A stretch of 64,000 nucleotides of DNA from Pseudomonas capeferrum (GTDB lineage: Bacteria; Pseudomonadota; Gammaproteobacteria; Pseudomonadales; Pseudomonadaceae): the NCBI RefSeq assembly GCF_000731675.1, contig NZ_JMIT01000001.1, positions 1,363,526 to 1,427,525 on the forward strand. The letters are read 5' to 3'. Below, one piece after another: positions 33,362-43,349 of this stretch (the first letter of the stretch is position 1; each line of letters starts with the position of its first letter). A program made the position numbers and the translations under genes. The notes under the pieces are model-generated. The model had not been told where the DNA came from. It did not search any database and saw nothing but the letters and a program-made list of their open reading frames with translations.

Positions 33362-33650
33362 GGGTGTTGGCAGAGATATGCATTATGGCCCCATATGGAT
33401 GACGAGAGATTTTCAGCGCCTGTGAGATCGAGCGCCGCGCGTGCGGCGCTCGATCTCACAGGCGCCAGAACCCTCAGGGCATGCCCCTACCCCCCTCCCG
33501 CAAAACCCAAGACACGCCCCAGCAAGCCCCCAATCGCAAGCTGTTTCGTGACTGGCCGTTCCCGATCCGCGACGGATGTATTATCGTGGCGTGGTGCGCA
33601 TATAACAGCAGCCCGAGCAATCGGGCATCTGCAAGACAATCGAGGGTGTC
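33362..33650. other. Spacer before ilvE
   Basis: It contains the 50-bp palindrome at 33416-33465 and, further on, the ilvE promoter region. The ilvE ribosome-binding site is GAGGGTG before the ATG at 33651. No ORF with coding character was seen. Confidence 0.5.
33416..33465. repeat. Perfect 23-bp-arm palindrome, copy 1
   Basis: The left arm 33416-33438 (begins GCGCCTGTGAGATCGAGCGC) pairs perfectly with the right arm 33443-33465, leaving the 4-nt loop GCGT. A second copy, shortened at the outer ends, is at 56200-56253. The shared core is GAGATCGAGCGCCGC and its complement. Confidence 0.85.
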
Positions 33651-34670
33651 ATGAGTAACGAGAGCATTAATTGGGACAAGCTGGGCTTCGACTACATCAA
33701 GACCGACAAGCGCTACCTGTCCGTATGGCGCAATGGCGAGTGGGACAAGGGCACCCTGACCGAAGACAACGTACTGCACATCAGTGAAGGCTCCACTGCC
33801 CTGCACTACGGCCAGCAGTGCTTCGAAGGCCTCAAGGCCTACCGCTGCAAGGACGGCTCGATCAACCTGTTCCGCCCAGACCAGAACGCCGCGCGCATGC
33901 AGCGCAGCTGCGCCCGCCTGCTGATGCCGCACGTGCCAACCGATGTGTTCATCGAGGCCTGCAAGCAAGTGGTCAAGGCCAACGAGCGCTTCGTGCCGCC
34001 ACATGGCAAAGGCGCCCTCTACCTGCGCCCGTTCGTCATCGGCACCGGTGACAACATCGGCGTGCGTACCGCACCCGAGTTCATCTTCTCGGTCTTCGCC
34101 ATCCCGGTGGGTTCGTACTTCAAGGGCGGCATGAAGCCGCACAACTTCCAGATTTCCAGCTTCGACCGCGCCGCCCCGCAAGGCACCGGCGCAGCCAAAG
34201 TCGGTGGCAACTATGCCGCCAGCCTGCAGCCGGGCGCTGAAGCCAAGAAGGCCAACTTCGCCGATGCCATCTACCTCGATCCGCTGACTCACACCAAGAT
34301 CGAGGAAGTCGGTTCGGCCAACTTCTTCGGCATCACCGCCAACAACGAGTTCATCACGCCGAAATCGGCCTCCGTGCTGCCAGGCATCACCCGCCTGTCG
34401 CTGATGGAACTGGCGTCCTCGCGCCTGGGCCTGAAAGTGATCGAAGGCGATGTCGAGATCAACAACCTCGACCGCTTCATCGAAGCCGGCGCTTGCGGTA
34501 CCGCCGCGGTGATCACCCCGATCGGTGGCATCGAGTACAACGGCAAGCTGCACGTGTTCCACGACCTGGAAAAAGTCGGCCCGGTCACCCAGAAGCTCTA
34601 CAACGAGCTGACCGGCATCCAGAGCGGTGACTTCGAAGCACCGGCAGGCTGGATCGTCAAGGTCGCCTGA
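33651..34670 (+). CDS. ilvE: Branched-chain amino-acid aminotransferase
   Basis: 339 residues, class IV PLP aminotransferase, BCAT type II. The PLP lysine is Lys183 in AAKVGGNYAAS; EEVGSANFFGI and GACGTAAVITPIGGI are cofactor and substrate segments. It catalyses the last step of Ile, Leu and Val synthesis with 2-oxoglutarate/glutamate. A strong terminator follows 24 bp after the stop. Confidence 0.93.
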   Translation: MSNESINWDKLGFDYIKTDKRYLSVWRNGEWDKGTLTEDNVLHISEGSTALHYGQQCFEGLKAYRCKDGSINLFRPDQNAARMQRSCARLLMPHVPTDVFIEACKQVVKANERFVPPHGKGALYLRPFVIGTGDNIGVRTAPEFIFSVFAIPVGSYFKGGMKPHNFQISSFDRAAPQGTGAAKVGGNYAASLQPGAEAKKANFADAIYLDPLTHTKIEEVGSANFFGITANNEFITPKSASVLPGITRLSLMELASSRLGLKVIEGDVEINNLDRFIEAGACGTAAVITPIGGIEYNGKLHVFHDLEKVGPVTQKLYNELTGIQSGDFEAPAGWIVKVA

Positions 34671-34693
34671 GGCGCTGCGATAGCCTGAAAACG

Positions 34694-34727
34694 GGGCATG
34701 CCAGGCAATGGCATGCCCTTTTTTTTT
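34694..34727 (+). terminator. Rho-independent terminator after ilvE
   Basis: GGGCATGCC (34694-34702) pairs with GGCATGCCC (34710-34718), followed by nine T residues. Confidence 0.95.
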
Positions 34728-34829
34728 GGCCGCTTGGTCGACCGTGCTTTGCCAGATGAATTTTTCTTAAATCGCCGTTTGTCTATTCTTTGGCACAATC
34801 AAGCCTCTATTCGCCGCCCAGGAACCAGC

Positions 34830-35510
34830 ATGCCACGCGTACTGACCATCGAAGACGACGCCGTCACCGGCCAGGAAATCGTCGCCGAACTCTCCAGCCA
34901 CGGCCTGGACGTGGATTGGGCCGACAATGGCCGGGAAGGCCTGGCCAAGGCGATTGCCGGTGGCTACGACCTGATTACCCTGGACCGCATGCTGCCCGAA
35001 GTCGATGGCCTGACCATCGTCACCACCCTGCGCAGCCTGAAGATCGCCACGCCGATCCTGATGATCAGCGCCCTGTCTGACGTCGACGAACGGGTGCGCG
35101 GCCTGCGTGCCGGGGGTGATGACTACCTGACCAAGCCCTTTGCCTCGGACGAGATGGCCGCCCGGGTCGAGGTACTACTGCGTCGCAACAGCGTGCCCAT
35201 GACCCAGACCCGCCTGCAGGTCGCCGACTTGCAACTGGACCTGATCAGCCACGAAGCGCGGCGCGGCGAGCACACGCTCAACCTGCTGCCCACCGAATAT
35301 AAGCTGCTGGAATACCTGATGCGCCACAGTGGCCAGGTCATCACCCGGATGATGATTTTCGAGGAGGTCTGGGGTTATCACTTCGACCCCGGCACCAACC
35401 TGATCGATGTCCACATTGGCCGCCTGCGCAAGAAGATCGACTCTCCCGGCCAATCGCCGCTGATCCGTACCGTACGGGGCTCGGGCTATGCCATTGCTGA
35501 ACCCGTCTAA
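34830..35510 (+). CDS. OmpR-family response regulator
   Basis: 226 residues from the ATG at 34830 (AGGA 7 nt upstream). Receiver: phospho-acceptor Asp52 in LITLDRMLPE, acidic pair EDD at 8-10, and Lys in LTKPF. The C-terminal winged helix contains LLPTEYKLLEYLMRHSGQVI and RLRKKID. The spacing suggests a single operon with the kinase, whose ATG lies 23 bp inside this gene. The signal is unknown. Confidence 0.9.
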   Translation: MPRVLTIEDDAVTGQEIVAELSSHGLDVDWADNGREGLAKAIAGGYDLITLDRMLPEVDGLTIVTTLRSLKIATPILMISALSDVDERVRGLRAGGDDYLTKPFASDEMAARVEVLLRRNSVPMTQTRLQVADLQLDLISHEARRGEHTLNLLPTEYKLLEYLMRHSGQVITRMMIFEEVWGYHFDPGTNLIDVHIGRLRKKIDSPGQSPLIRTVRGSGYAIAEPV

Positions 35511-36879
35511 GGGCTGGAGCTCCTCGACCAGCCGCCTGCTGGCGCTGTACAGCTTTCTGTTCGTGGCCTGGAGCAGCATCCTCATGGGGGTGCTGTACTT
35601 CGAGGTGTCCAGCTACCTGAACAAACTCACCCGCCATTCCATGCTGCAGCGCCAGCACCTGTTCGCACACATGAGCGGCAAGCAACTGGACGACGCGCTG
35701 ATTGCCAGCCAGGCCTTCGAAGAGCGCAGCTTCGACGCCTACGGCCTGTTCGATGCCCAGCTCAACCCGCTTGGCGGGCGTATTCGCACCCTGCCCTCCG
35801 AGCTTGGCCTGGACGGCAAGGTTCATGAGCTCAAACGCTGCCTGGACGCCGACGACCCGCACATGCCACGCGACAGCTGCGATGCCGTGGCGATCAAGGT
35901 GCAGGATGGCCGCTGGCTGGTGCTGGTGCGGGACAACGGCTCGTTGTTCGTGGTCACCCGGATCATCCTGCATGCCCTGCTTTGGGGCATCTCCCTGACC
36001 CTGATCCCAGGCTTTGCCGGCTGGTACCTGCTGCGGCGCAGACCGCTCAAGCGCATCCGCGCCATTCAGGCCCAGGCCGAACTGATCGTGGCGGGCGACC
36101 TCACCCACCGCCTGCCGCTGTCGGCCCGGCGCGACGAGCTGGACATGCTGGCCGCCATCGTCAATGCCATGCTCGACCGCATCGAGCGGTTGATGCATGA
36201 GGTCAAGGGCGTGTGCGACAACATCGCCCATGACCTGCGCACGCCACTGACCCGCCTGCGCGCCCAGCTGTACCGCATTCGCCAGCAGAGCGACAGCGAT
36301 TCGGCGCAGGCCGAGGCACTCGACCAGGCGATAGGTGAAACCGACACACTGATGGCACGCTTTCGCGGCTTGCTGCGTATCAGCGAACTGGAAGACCGTC
36401 AGCGCCGTGCCGGCTTCGTTCAGCTCGACCCACATGGGCTGCTGGTGGAACTCCACGACTTCTACCTGCCATTGGCCGAAGATGGCGCTATTCGGCTTGA
36501 ATTGGACCAGCCCGAACAGTTACCGGCGCTGCACGGTGACCGCGAATTGTTGTTCGAGGCGCTGGCCAACCTGGTGGGCAACGGCATCAAGTTCACGCCA
36601 GCGGGCGGCTGCGTGCGGGTTTCGGCGACGCAGGATGAACGGGGCCTGCATATCGCCATCGAGGACACTGGGCCGGGCATTCCTGAAGAAGAGCGCACCG
36701 CTGTGCTGAAGCGCTTCTATCGCAGCGAGGAAGGCCACCGTCACCCGGGCTTCGGGCTGGGTTTGTCGATCGTGGCGGCGATCGTAGACCTGCATGGGTT
36801 CGGATTGGAAATCGGCTCCAGCGAACTGGGCGGGGCCAAGCTGGTGCTGCATTGCCCATTGGCGGGATCGGCGAAGTAG
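35488..36879 (+). CDS. Sensor histidine kinase, partner of the OmpR-type regulator
   Basis: 463 residues. Two membrane helices (about 18-38 and 158-180) flank a periplasmic domain; HAMP follows at about 182-235. H-box HDLRTPLTRLR places the phosphorylated His at 248. N box is NLVGNGIKFTP, G1 EDTGPGIP and G2 GFGLGLSIV. It overlaps the response regulator gene by 23 bp. Its 3' end overlaps the convergent AraC-type frame by 139 bp. Confidence 0.9.
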   Translation: MPLLNPSKGWSSSTSRLLALYSFLFVAWSSILMGVLYFEVSSYLNKLTRHSMLQRQHLFAHMSGKQLDDALIASQAFEERSFDAYGLFDAQLNPLGGRIRTLPSELGLDGKVHELKRCLDADDPHMPRDSCDAVAIKVQDGRWLVLVRDNGSLFVVTRIILHALLWGISLTLIPGFAGWYLLRRRPLKRIRAIQAQAELIVAGDLTHRLPLSARRDELDMLAAIVNAMLDRIERLMHEVKGVCDNIAHDLRTPLTRLRAQLYRIRQQSDSDSAQAEALDQAIGETDTLMARFRGLLRISELEDRQRRAGFVQLDPHGLLVELHDFYLPLAEDGAIRLELDQPEQLPALHGDRELLFEALANLVGNGIKFTPAGGCVRVSATQDERGLHIAIEDTGPGIPEEERTAVLKRFYRSEEGHRHPGFGLGLSIVAAIVDLHGFGLEIGSSELGGAKLVLHCPLAGSAK

Positions 36880-37637
36880 CGGCTGGGAGCAACACCGAGC
36901 AAACGCTTGAACACCGTCGCGAAAGCGCTTGGAGTGCTGTACCCAAGCGCTGTCGCAACACGCGTAACGGGCTCACCATTGCCCAGCCGAACCACGGCTG
37001 CCAGCAAGCATGCCTGCTGGCGCCATTCGTTAAAACTGATCCCGGTGTGCAGGCGAAACTGGCGGGTGAAGGTGCGCCGGCTCATGCTGGCGCGCTCCGC
37101 CATCCCGTCGATGCCTGTTTGCAACGAGGGCTCCGCCAGAAACGCCCTGCACGCCCGTGCAAGGCGTGGCTCCTCGGGCATAGGGGCATTGAGTGACACA
37201 CCCGGCATGCCGGCGATCTCATGAAGCAGCAGCCCCATCAAACACGCATCACGCCCCTGCGCGGGATACTGGGCAGGCACTTCAATAGCCTTCTCAAGCA
37301 GCTCGCGCACCAGGGGCGAAACTGCAAAAACCTGACAGTGCTCAGGAAGGCCGACCCGCTGGGCTGACTGCGGGCAAATATAGGCGTTGAGCATGGTGAC
37401 GGGGCCGCGCATGTGCATGGCGTGCGCAAGCTCGGCAGGCACCCAGATGGCCCGCAATGGCGGTACTGCCCAGGTGCCCGAAGCGGTCGCTACCGTGATC
37501 ACGCCGCAGGCGGCGTAGGCAAACTGGCCGCGCCTGTGGCTGTGCATCGGGAACAGCTCGCCATCGGCAAAGGCCCTCCTCGTCACCACCACATCGCAAG
37601 CGGTGTCTTCGTACAGCGTGTCATCTGCATGCGTCAT
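36741..37637 (-). CDS. AraC-family transcriptional regulator
   Basis: 298 residues: an N-terminal cupin (about 20-95; FPMHSHRRGQFAYAACGVIT) and a C-terminal double-HTH AraC domain (about 170-265; MSRRTFTRQFRLHTGISFNE, ALGYSTPSAFATVFKRLLGV). Family members usually end shortly after the APSRYF motif. Here the frame runs about 35 residues further into the histidine kinase gene on the other strand, so the extension may follow loss of the original stop. Divergent from the EamA exporter at 37751, which it probably controls. Confidence 0.85.
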   Translation of the reverse strand: MTHADDTLYEDTACDVVVTRRAFADGELFPMHSHRRGQFAYAACGVITVATASGTWAVPPLRAIWVPAELAHAMHMRGPVTMLNAYICPQSAQRVGLPEHCQVFAVSPLVRELLEKAIEVPAQYPAQGRDACLMGLLLHEIAGMPGVSLNAPMPEEPRLARACRAFLAEPSLQTGIDGMAERASMSRRTFTRQFRLHTGISFNEWRQQACLLAAVVRLGNGEPVTRVATALGYSTPSAFATVFKRLLGVAPSRYFADPANGQCSTSLAPPSSLEPISNPNPCRSTIAATIDKPSPKPG

Positions 37638-37750
37638 GGCCTGATTTTAATGGTATTTGACCTTGAATTGAAAGCGGGCCAAACCAGGCCCCGGCATATT
37701 GGCAAATGCGTCAAGGCCCCCTGCCGCGACTTTCACAAGGCTGTCAAACC

Positions 37751-38641
37751 ATGCGTAGAAAACACCTGATCCTCGCAGTGCTAGTTACTGCGCTATGGGG
37801 CATCAACTTTCCGATTACCAAACTGGGCTTGGCCCACGTCGACCCGCTCCTGCTCTCAGGCATCCGCTTTGCGCTGTGCGCCTTACCGTGGGTGTTTTTC
37901 GTGAAGCGCCCGAATGTCGCGATCGGCTGGCTGGGTGCTTATGGCTTGATCTTTGGCGTCGCTATGTGGGCTTTGATCAACCTGGGGATTGCCATGGGTG
38001 TGCCGCCAGGCAGCGCCTCGTTGCTGATCCAGTTCAGTGCATTCTTTACGCTGGCCTGGGGCTGTTTGCTGTTTCGCGAACCCTTGGCCTGGCCCCAACT
38101 TATCAGCATCGTGCTGGCGGCAATCGGTTTGCTTGGCATCCTCGCCGCGAGCCCCGGCAAGACAACAACCATCGGTTTGACCCTGGTGATGATCAGCGCC
38201 CTGGCCTGGAGCATCGGCAACGTCATCATCAAGCTGTCAAAGGTGCGGGAGATATTCGCCTTCGTCGTGTGGGCCAGCCTCTTCGCGCCGGTACCCTTGC
38301 TGTTGCTGACCTGGTGGCTGCACGGCACAAGCCCGTTTGTGGCGCTGGTTACACAAGCGAATACCGTCGTCGCCTGTTCACTGGCATTCCAGGTGTATGC
38401 CGCGACGCACTTCTGCTATTGGGGGTGGAACTGCCTGCTGCGCGAGTACCCGGTGTCGACGGTGGCGCCGTTGTCGTTGCTGATTCCGGTGTTCGGCATC
38501 GTCAGCTCGGCCGTGATCGTGCATCAGGTTCCGAGCGGATGGGACTGGCTATCGATCGCGTTGATCTTGTTGGCGCTGGCGGTCGGCATGAAGAAAGGGC
38601 GTGCGGTGTTGGGAAGAAAAGCGGTTTCTGCTGTTTCGTAG
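37751..38641 (+). CDS. EamA-family exporter (DMT superfamily)
   Basis: 296 residues with ten predicted membrane helices in two EamA repeats: LILAVLVTALWGINFPITKL opens the first repeat and LVMISALAWSIGNVIIKLSK the second. Members such as EamA export O-acetylserine and cysteine; the substrate here is unknown. It lies divergently to the AraC-type regulator with 113 bp between starts, the usual arrangement for an inducible exporter. Confidence 0.85.
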   Translation: MRRKHLILAVLVTALWGINFPITKLGLAHVDPLLLSGIRFALCALPWVFFVKRPNVAIGWLGAYGLIFGVAMWALINLGIAMGVPPGSASLLIQFSAFFTLAWGCLLFREPLAWPQLISIVLAAIGLLGILAASPGKTTTIGLTLVMISALAWSIGNVIIKLSKVREIFAFVVWASLFAPVPLLLLTWWLHGTSPFVALVTQANTVVACSLAFQVYAATHFCYWGWNCLLREYPVSTVAPLSLLIPVFGIVSSAVIVHQVPSGWDWLSIALILLALAVGMKKGRAVLGRKAVSAVS

Positions 38642-38675
38642 TGTGCCGCAAGGCTTGAAGCCTGGGCCAGGTGTC

Positions 38676-38704
38676 GTGAAAGGGCTGCCTGGCAGCCCCT
38701 TCAC
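38676..38704. terminator. Hairpin between convergent exporter and cysS
   Basis: GTGAAAGGGCTGCC (38676-38689) pairs with GGCAGCCCCTTCAC (38691-38704) with one mismatch. It can act for both convergent transcripts, though there is no long T-run. Confidence 0.6.
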
Positions 38705-38712
38705 AGCGCCGA

Positions 38713-40095
38713 TCAGTCAGCCAGGCGCCAGGTGGTTGCGCCTTTGCTGTCTTCCAGCACCACCCCCATGGCGGTCAACTGGTCGCGGATACGGTCCGAC
38801 TCGGCCCAGTTCTTGTCAGCCCGTGCCTGCAGCCGCGCCTGGATCAAGCTTTCAACCTCAGCAGCATCCACCTTGCCTTCAGCGCCGGCCCGCAGGAAAT
38901 CATCAGCCTCCAGCTGCAGCACACCCAGCACATCACCCAGCTCACGCAGGCGACCCGCCAGGCCAGCAGCAGCCTCAAGATCGCTGTCACGCAGGCGGTT
39001 GATCTCGCGCACCAGGTCGAACAGCACAGCGCAGGCTTCCGGGGTGCCGAAGTCGTCGTTCATCGCCATGCTGAAGCGCTCGACAAACGCTTCGCCACCT
39101 TTGGCCGCCACGCGCGGCAGGCCGCGCAGTGCGTGGTAGAAGCGCTCCAGAGCGCCCTTGGCATCGCGCAGGCTGTCCTCGGAGTAGTTGATGGCACTGC
39201 GGTAGTGGCTGGCCACCAGCAGGTAACGCACCACCTCCGGGTGGTACTTCTCAAGCACGTCGCGGATGGTGAAGAAGTTGTTCAACGACTTGGACATCTT
39301 CTCGCCATTGATACGGATCATGCCGCAGTGCATCCAGGCATTGGCGTACTGCTTGCCGGTCGCGGCCTCGCTCTGGGCAATCTCGTTCTCGTGGTGCGGG
39401 AACTCCAGGTCGCTGCCACCGCCGTGGATGTCGAAGCTTTCGCCCAGGCAGCAGGTGGACATCACCGAGCACTCGATGTGCCAGCCCGGACGGCCCGGGC
39501 CCCACGGCGATTCCCAGCTTGGCTCGCCCGGCTTGACGCCCTTCCACAGCACGAAGTCCAGCGGGTCCTGCTTGGCCTCGTCGACTTCGATGCGCGCACC
39601 GATGCGCAGGTCTTCGATCTTCTTGCGCGACAGCTTGCCGTAACCGACGAATTTGCCTACCCGGTAGTACACGTCGCCGTTACCTGGCGCGTAGGCGTAA
39701 CCTTTGTCGATCAGCGTCTGGATCATTGCGTGCATGCCAGCGATGTGGTCGGTGGCACGCGGCTCCTGATCCGGCGGCAAAATGTTGAGGCGGCGCTCGT
39801 CTTCGTGCATCGCGTCGATCATGCGGGCGGTCAGCGCATCGAACGTCTCGCCGTTCTCGTTGGCCCGGTTGATGATCTTGTCGTCGATGTCGGTGATGTT
39901 ACGCACATAGGTCAGCTCATAGCCGCTCTTGCGCAGCCAGCGGGTGACCAGGTCGAAGGCCACCATGCTGCGACCATGGCCAAGGTGGCAGTAGTCGTAC
40001 ACGGTCATGCCGCAGACGTACATGCGCACCTTGTTGCCATCGAGCGGCTTGAAGGCTTCCTTGGTTTTGCTCAGCGTGTTGTAGATGTTAAGCAC
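38713..40095 (-). CDS. cysS: Cysteinyl-tRNA synthetase
   Basis: 460 residues, class I synthetase. HIGH-type motif CHLGHGR near 36-42, zinc-ligand cysteines near residue 28 and in WHIECSVMS, and the KMSKS motif [10 protein letters not shown]. Normal length for proteobacterial CysRS. Downstream of glnS on the minus strand with 9 bp between, so the two synthetases form one operon. Confidence 0.96.
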   Translation of the reverse strand: MLNIYNTLSKTKEAFKPLDGNKVRMYVCGMTVYDYCHLGHGRSMVAFDLVTRWLRKSGYELTYVRNITDIDDKIINRANENGETFDALTARMIDAMHEDERRLNILPPDQEPRATDHIAGMHAMIQTLIDKGYAYAPGNGDVYYRVGKFVGYGKLSRKKIEDLRIGARIEVDEAKQDPLDFVLWKGVKPGEPSWESPWGPGRPGWHIECSVMSTCCLGESFDIHGGGSDLEFPHHENEIAQSEAATGKQYANAWMHCGMIRINGEKMSKSLNNFFTIRDVLEKYHPEVVRYLLVASHYRSAINYSEDSLRDAKGALERFYHALRGLPRVAAKGGEAFVERFSMAMNDDFGTPEACAVLFDLVREINRLRDSDLEAAAGLAGRLRELGDVLGVLQLEADDFLRAGAEGKVDAAEVESLIQARLQARADKNWAESDRIRDQLTAMGVVLEDSKGATTWRLAD

Positions 40096-40104
40096 GACGG
40101 TTCC

Positions 40105-41808
40105 TTAGCTGCCCCAGGAGTCACGCAGGGTGACGGTGCGGTTGAACACCGGGCGGCCCGGCTGGCTGTCCTTGAGGTCGGCGCAGAAGTAGCCTTCACG
40201 CTCGAACTGGAAGCGGTCTTCAGGCTGCGCCTGACCCAGCGACGGTTCGGCACGGCAGCCAGTCAGCACTTGCAGCGAATCCGGGTTGATGTTGTCGAGG
40301 AAGCTGCCGCCGTCCTCGGTCTTTTCCGGGTTAGGCGAGCGGAACAGGCGGTCGTACAGGCGCACTTCGCATTCGACGCTGCCTGCGGCCGGCACCCAGT
40401 GGATTACGCCCTTGACCTTGCGGCCCTCGGGGTTCTTGCCCAAGGTGTCCGGGTCGTACGAGCAGCGCAGCTCGACGATGTTGCCGTCGGCATCCTTGAT
40501 CGCCTCATCGGCGCGGATCACGTAGCTGCCGCGCAGGCGCACTTCACCGGCTGGCTCCAGGCGCTTGTAACCCTTCGGCGGCTCTTCCATGAAGTCGTCG
40601 CGGTCGATGTACAGTTCGCGTGCGAACGGCAGTACCCGCACACCCATGTCTTCCTTCGGATGGCGCGGCAGTTCGAGTTGCTCGACCTGGCCTTCTGGGT
40701 AGTTGGTGATGACCACTTTCAGCGGTCGCAGCACGCACATGGCGCGTGGCGCGGTGCGGTCGAGGTCGTCGCGGATGCTGAATTCGAGCATCGACATGTC
40801 GACCACACCGTCGGAACGGTTGGTGCCGATCATTTCGCAGAAGTTGCGAATCGACGCCGGCGTGTAGCCGCGGCGACGGAAGCCGGACAAGGTCGACATG
40901 CGCGGGTCGTCCCAGGCATCGACGTGTTTCTCGTCGACCAACTGCTTGAGCTTGCGCTTGGAAGTGATGGTGTAGTTCAGGTTCAGGCGGCTGAACTCGT
41001 ACTGACGCGGGTGCGCCGGGACCGGCAGGTTGTCCAGGAACCAGTCGTACAGCGGACGATGCCCTTCGAATTCCAGGGTGCAGATCGAGTGGGTGATACC
41101 CTCGATGGCGTCCGACTGGCCGTGGGTAAAGTCGTAGTTGGGGTAGATGCACCACTTGTCACCGGTCTGGTGGTGGTGGGCATGACGGATGCGGTAGAGG
41201 ATCGGGTCGCGCAGGTTCATGTTCGGCGACGCCATGTCGATCTTGGCCCGCAGCACGCGCTCGCCGTCCTTGAACTCGCCGGCCTTCATGCGGGCGAACA
41301 GGTCGAGGTTGTCTTCGACGCTGCGCTCGCGGAACGGGCTGTTCTTGCCTGGCTCCTTGAGGTTGCCGCGGTACTCCTTGGCCTGATCAGGGGTCAGGTC
41401 GCAGACATAAGCCTTGCCACGCTTGATCAGCTCGACGGCCCAGTCGTGCAACTGGTCGAAGTAATTGGAGGCGTAGCGCACATCGCCGGCCCAGTCGAAG
41501 CCCAGCCACTTGACGTCGCTTTGGATGGCGTCGATGTACTCCTGGTCTTCCTTGGCCGGGTTGGTGTCATCGAAACGCAGGTGGCAGACACCACCGAATT
41601 CCTTGGCCAGGCCAAAGTTGACGCAGATCGACTTGGCGTGACCGATGTGCAGGTAGCCGTTGGGCTCCGGCGGGAAACGGGTGACGATGCTGCTGTGCTT
41701 GCCCGAGTCCAGGTCGGCCTGGATGATCGGCCGCAGGAAGTTCGCAGGGACAGCGGGGGCGCCTTTGGCAGCGGCGTTGGGCGCGTTGTCGGCAGTGGGC
41801 TTGCTCAT
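40105..41808 (-). CDS. glnS: Glutaminyl-tRNA synthetase
   Basis: 567 residues from ATG at 41808 ([10 protein letters not shown]). HIGH motif in [21 protein letters not shown] variant VTSKRKL around [10 protein letters not shown], and the C-terminal anticodon-binding beta-barrels. Gram-negative direct Gln-tRNA charging. A longer frame upstream to 41883 is not supported. Cotranscribed with cysS. Confidence 0.96.
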   Translation of the reverse strand: MSKPTADNAPNAAAKGAPAVPANFLRPIIQADLDSGKHSSIVTRFPPEPNGYLHIGHAKSICVNFGLAKEFGGVCHLRFDDTNPAKEDQEYIDAIQSDVKWLGFDWAGDVRYASNYFDQLHDWAVELIKRGKAYVCDLTPDQAKEYRGNLKEPGKNSPFRERSVEDNLDLFARMKAGEFKDGERVLRAKIDMASPNMNLRDPILYRIRHAHHHQTGDKWCIYPNYDFTHGQSDAIEGITHSICTLEFEGHRPLYDWFLDNLPVPAHPRQYEFSRLNLNYTITSKRKLKQLVDEKHVDAWDDPRMSTLSGFRRRGYTPASIRNFCEMIGTNRSDGVVDMSMLEFSIRDDLDRTAPRAMCVLRPLKVVITNYPEGQVEQLELPRHPKEDMGVRVLPFARELYIDRDDFMEEPPKGYKRLEPAGEVRLRGSYVIRADEAIKDADGNIVELRCSYDPDTLGKNPEGRKVKGVIHWVPAAGSVECEVRLYDRLFRSPNPEKTEDGGSFLDNINPDSLQVLTGCRAEPSLGQAQPEDRFQFEREGYFCADLKDSQPGRPVFNRTVTLRDSWGS

Positions 41809-42055
41809 AGGATCCTTGAATGCACGTGTCCGGCCTGGGTAGGCCGATTGAATCAAAGGGCCTATCATAGCCGAAGCAGTCAAGCTGCTGACAGCCGGCC
41901 GCTGACAAAGTGGCGCGATTTATCGCAGCAAATTGTCGCGATCCGGCAAAATGGGCCCCGCGTACGTGTGCCGCGGCAGCCCGATCCAGCGTCAGGTGAC
42001 TGAGCGTGAACCTGCGCAACCTATTTCCGAATGCCCTGTGAGAGCGAATTTCAGC

Positions 42056-42556
42056 ATGTCCAAAGTCAAACTGAGCACCAACCACGGCGACATCGTCCTG
42101 GAACTGGACGCCGATAAGGCCCCTCTGACCGTTGCCAACTTCCTGGCCTACGTTGAAGCCGGCCACTACTCGAACACCGTGTTCCACCGCGTGATCAAGG
42201 GCTTCATGATCCAGGGCGGCGGCTTCGAGCCAGGCATGAACGAGAAGAAAGACAAGCGTGCCAGCATCCAGAACGAAGCCGACAACGGCCTTAAGAACGA
42301 CAAGTACACCATCGCCATGGCCCGTACCATGGAGCCGCACTCCGCCTCGGCGCAATTCTTCATCAACGCCTCCAACAACGACTTCCTCAACCACAGCGCC
42401 AAGAACACACAGGGCTGGGGTTACGCCGTGTTCGGCAAAGTGACCGAAGGCCAAGACGTCGTCGACAAGATCGAAGCCGTTTCCACCGGTTCCAAATCCG
42501 GCCACCAGGACGTGCCTAAAGAAGACGTGATCATCGAGAAAGCCGAGATCGTCTGA
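42056..42556 (+). CDS. ppiB: Peptidyl-prolyl cis-trans isomerase B (cyclophilin)
   Basis: 166 residues, cyclophilin fold: [20 protein letters not shown] carries the catalytic Arg, [20 protein letters not shown] and [17 protein letters not shown] complete the site. No signal peptide, so it is the cytoplasmic form. It reads directly into lpxH, whose GTG follows the stop codon without a gap. Confidence 0.95.
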   Translation: MSKVKLSTNHGDIVLELDADKAPLTVANFLAYVEAGHYSNTVFHRVIKGFMIQGGGFEPGMNEKKDKRASIQNEADNGLKNDKYTIAMARTMEPHSASAQFFINASNNDFLNHSAKNTQGWGYAVFGKVTEGQDVVDKIEAVSTGSKSGHQDVPKEDVIIEKAEIV

Positions 42557-43288
42557 GTGATACTGCTGATCTCTGATCTGCACCTGCAAGAAGAACGCCC
42601 GGATATCACCCGGGCGTTTCTTGATCTGCTCGACGGCCGTGCGCGCCACGCCAAGGCCCTGTACATCCTTGGCGATTTCTTCGAAGCCTGGATCGGCGAC
42701 GATGCCATGACGCCCTTCCAACAATCGATTTGCCAAGCCATGCGCCAGTTGAGCGACAGCGGTACGGCGATCTACCTGATGCACGGCAACCGTGATTTCC
42801 TGATTGGTCAGGATTTCTGCGATGCCGCCGGCTGCACCTTGCTGGCCGACCCGAGCGTGATCGAACTGGGCGGTGAGCAGGTATTGCTGATGCACGGCGA
42901 CACACTGTGCACCCGGGACCTGGCCTACATGAAGCTGCGTCGTTACTTGCGCAACCCGTTGAGCCTGTGGATTTTGCGGCACCTGCCGCTGTCTTCGAGG
43001 CACAAGCTGGCGCGCAAGCTGCGCAGCGAAAGCCGCTCGCAGACCCGCATGAAGGCCACCGAGATCGTCGACGTCACGCCAGAGGAAGTGCCTAAGGTGA
43101 TGGCGGCGCACGGTGTCAGGACGTTAGTGCATGGCCATACCCACCGGCCGGCGATTCACAAGCTGGTGGTGGACGGCCAGCCCGCACGGCGCATCGTGCT
43201 GGGGGACTGGGACCGCCGAGGTTGGACCCTGCAGGTTGACGAGCAGGGTTTTCAGCTGGCGCCGTTCGAGTTTTCTGCAAACGGATGA
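42557..43288 (+). CDS. lpxH: UDP-2,3-diacylglucosamine diphosphatase
   Basis: 243 residues, metallophosphoesterase. Metal ligands fall in ISDLHL (Asp7, His9), [23 protein letters not shown] and HGHTHRP. It makes lipid X from UDP-diacylglucosamine in lipid A synthesis. The GTG start abuts the ppiB stop, so translation is probably coupled. Confidence 0.95.
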   Translation: MILLISDLHLQEERPDITRAFLDLLDGRARHAKALYILGDFFEAWIGDDAMTPFQQSICQAMRQLSDSGTAIYLMHGNRDFLIGQDFCDAAGCTLLADPSVIELGGEQVLLMHGDTLCTRDLAYMKLRRYLRNPLSLWILRHLPLSSRHKLARKLRSESRSQTRMKATEIVDVTPEEVPKVMAAHGVRTLVHGHTHRPAIHKLVVDGQPARRIVLGDWDRRGWTLQVDEQGFQLAPFEFSANG

Positions 43289-43298
43289 CAACCGGCTT

Positions 43299-43327
43299 GT
43301 AGGAGCGCCCGGCGAGGCCGCTCCTAC
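43299..43327. repeat. REP-type hairpin between lpxH and the acylase
   Basis: GTAGGAGCG (43299-43307) pairs perfectly with CGCTCCTAC (43319-43327), the pattern of pseudomonad REP elements. It lies between convergent genes and may end both. Confidence 0.75.
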
Positions 43328-43349
43328 GACAACCGCCTCGGACAGAGGC

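Noticed and set aside
39133..42003. Plus-strand open frame of 956 codons opposite cysS and glnS
   Set aside because: It spans two known synthetase genes on the other strand; an artefact of GC-rich codon use.
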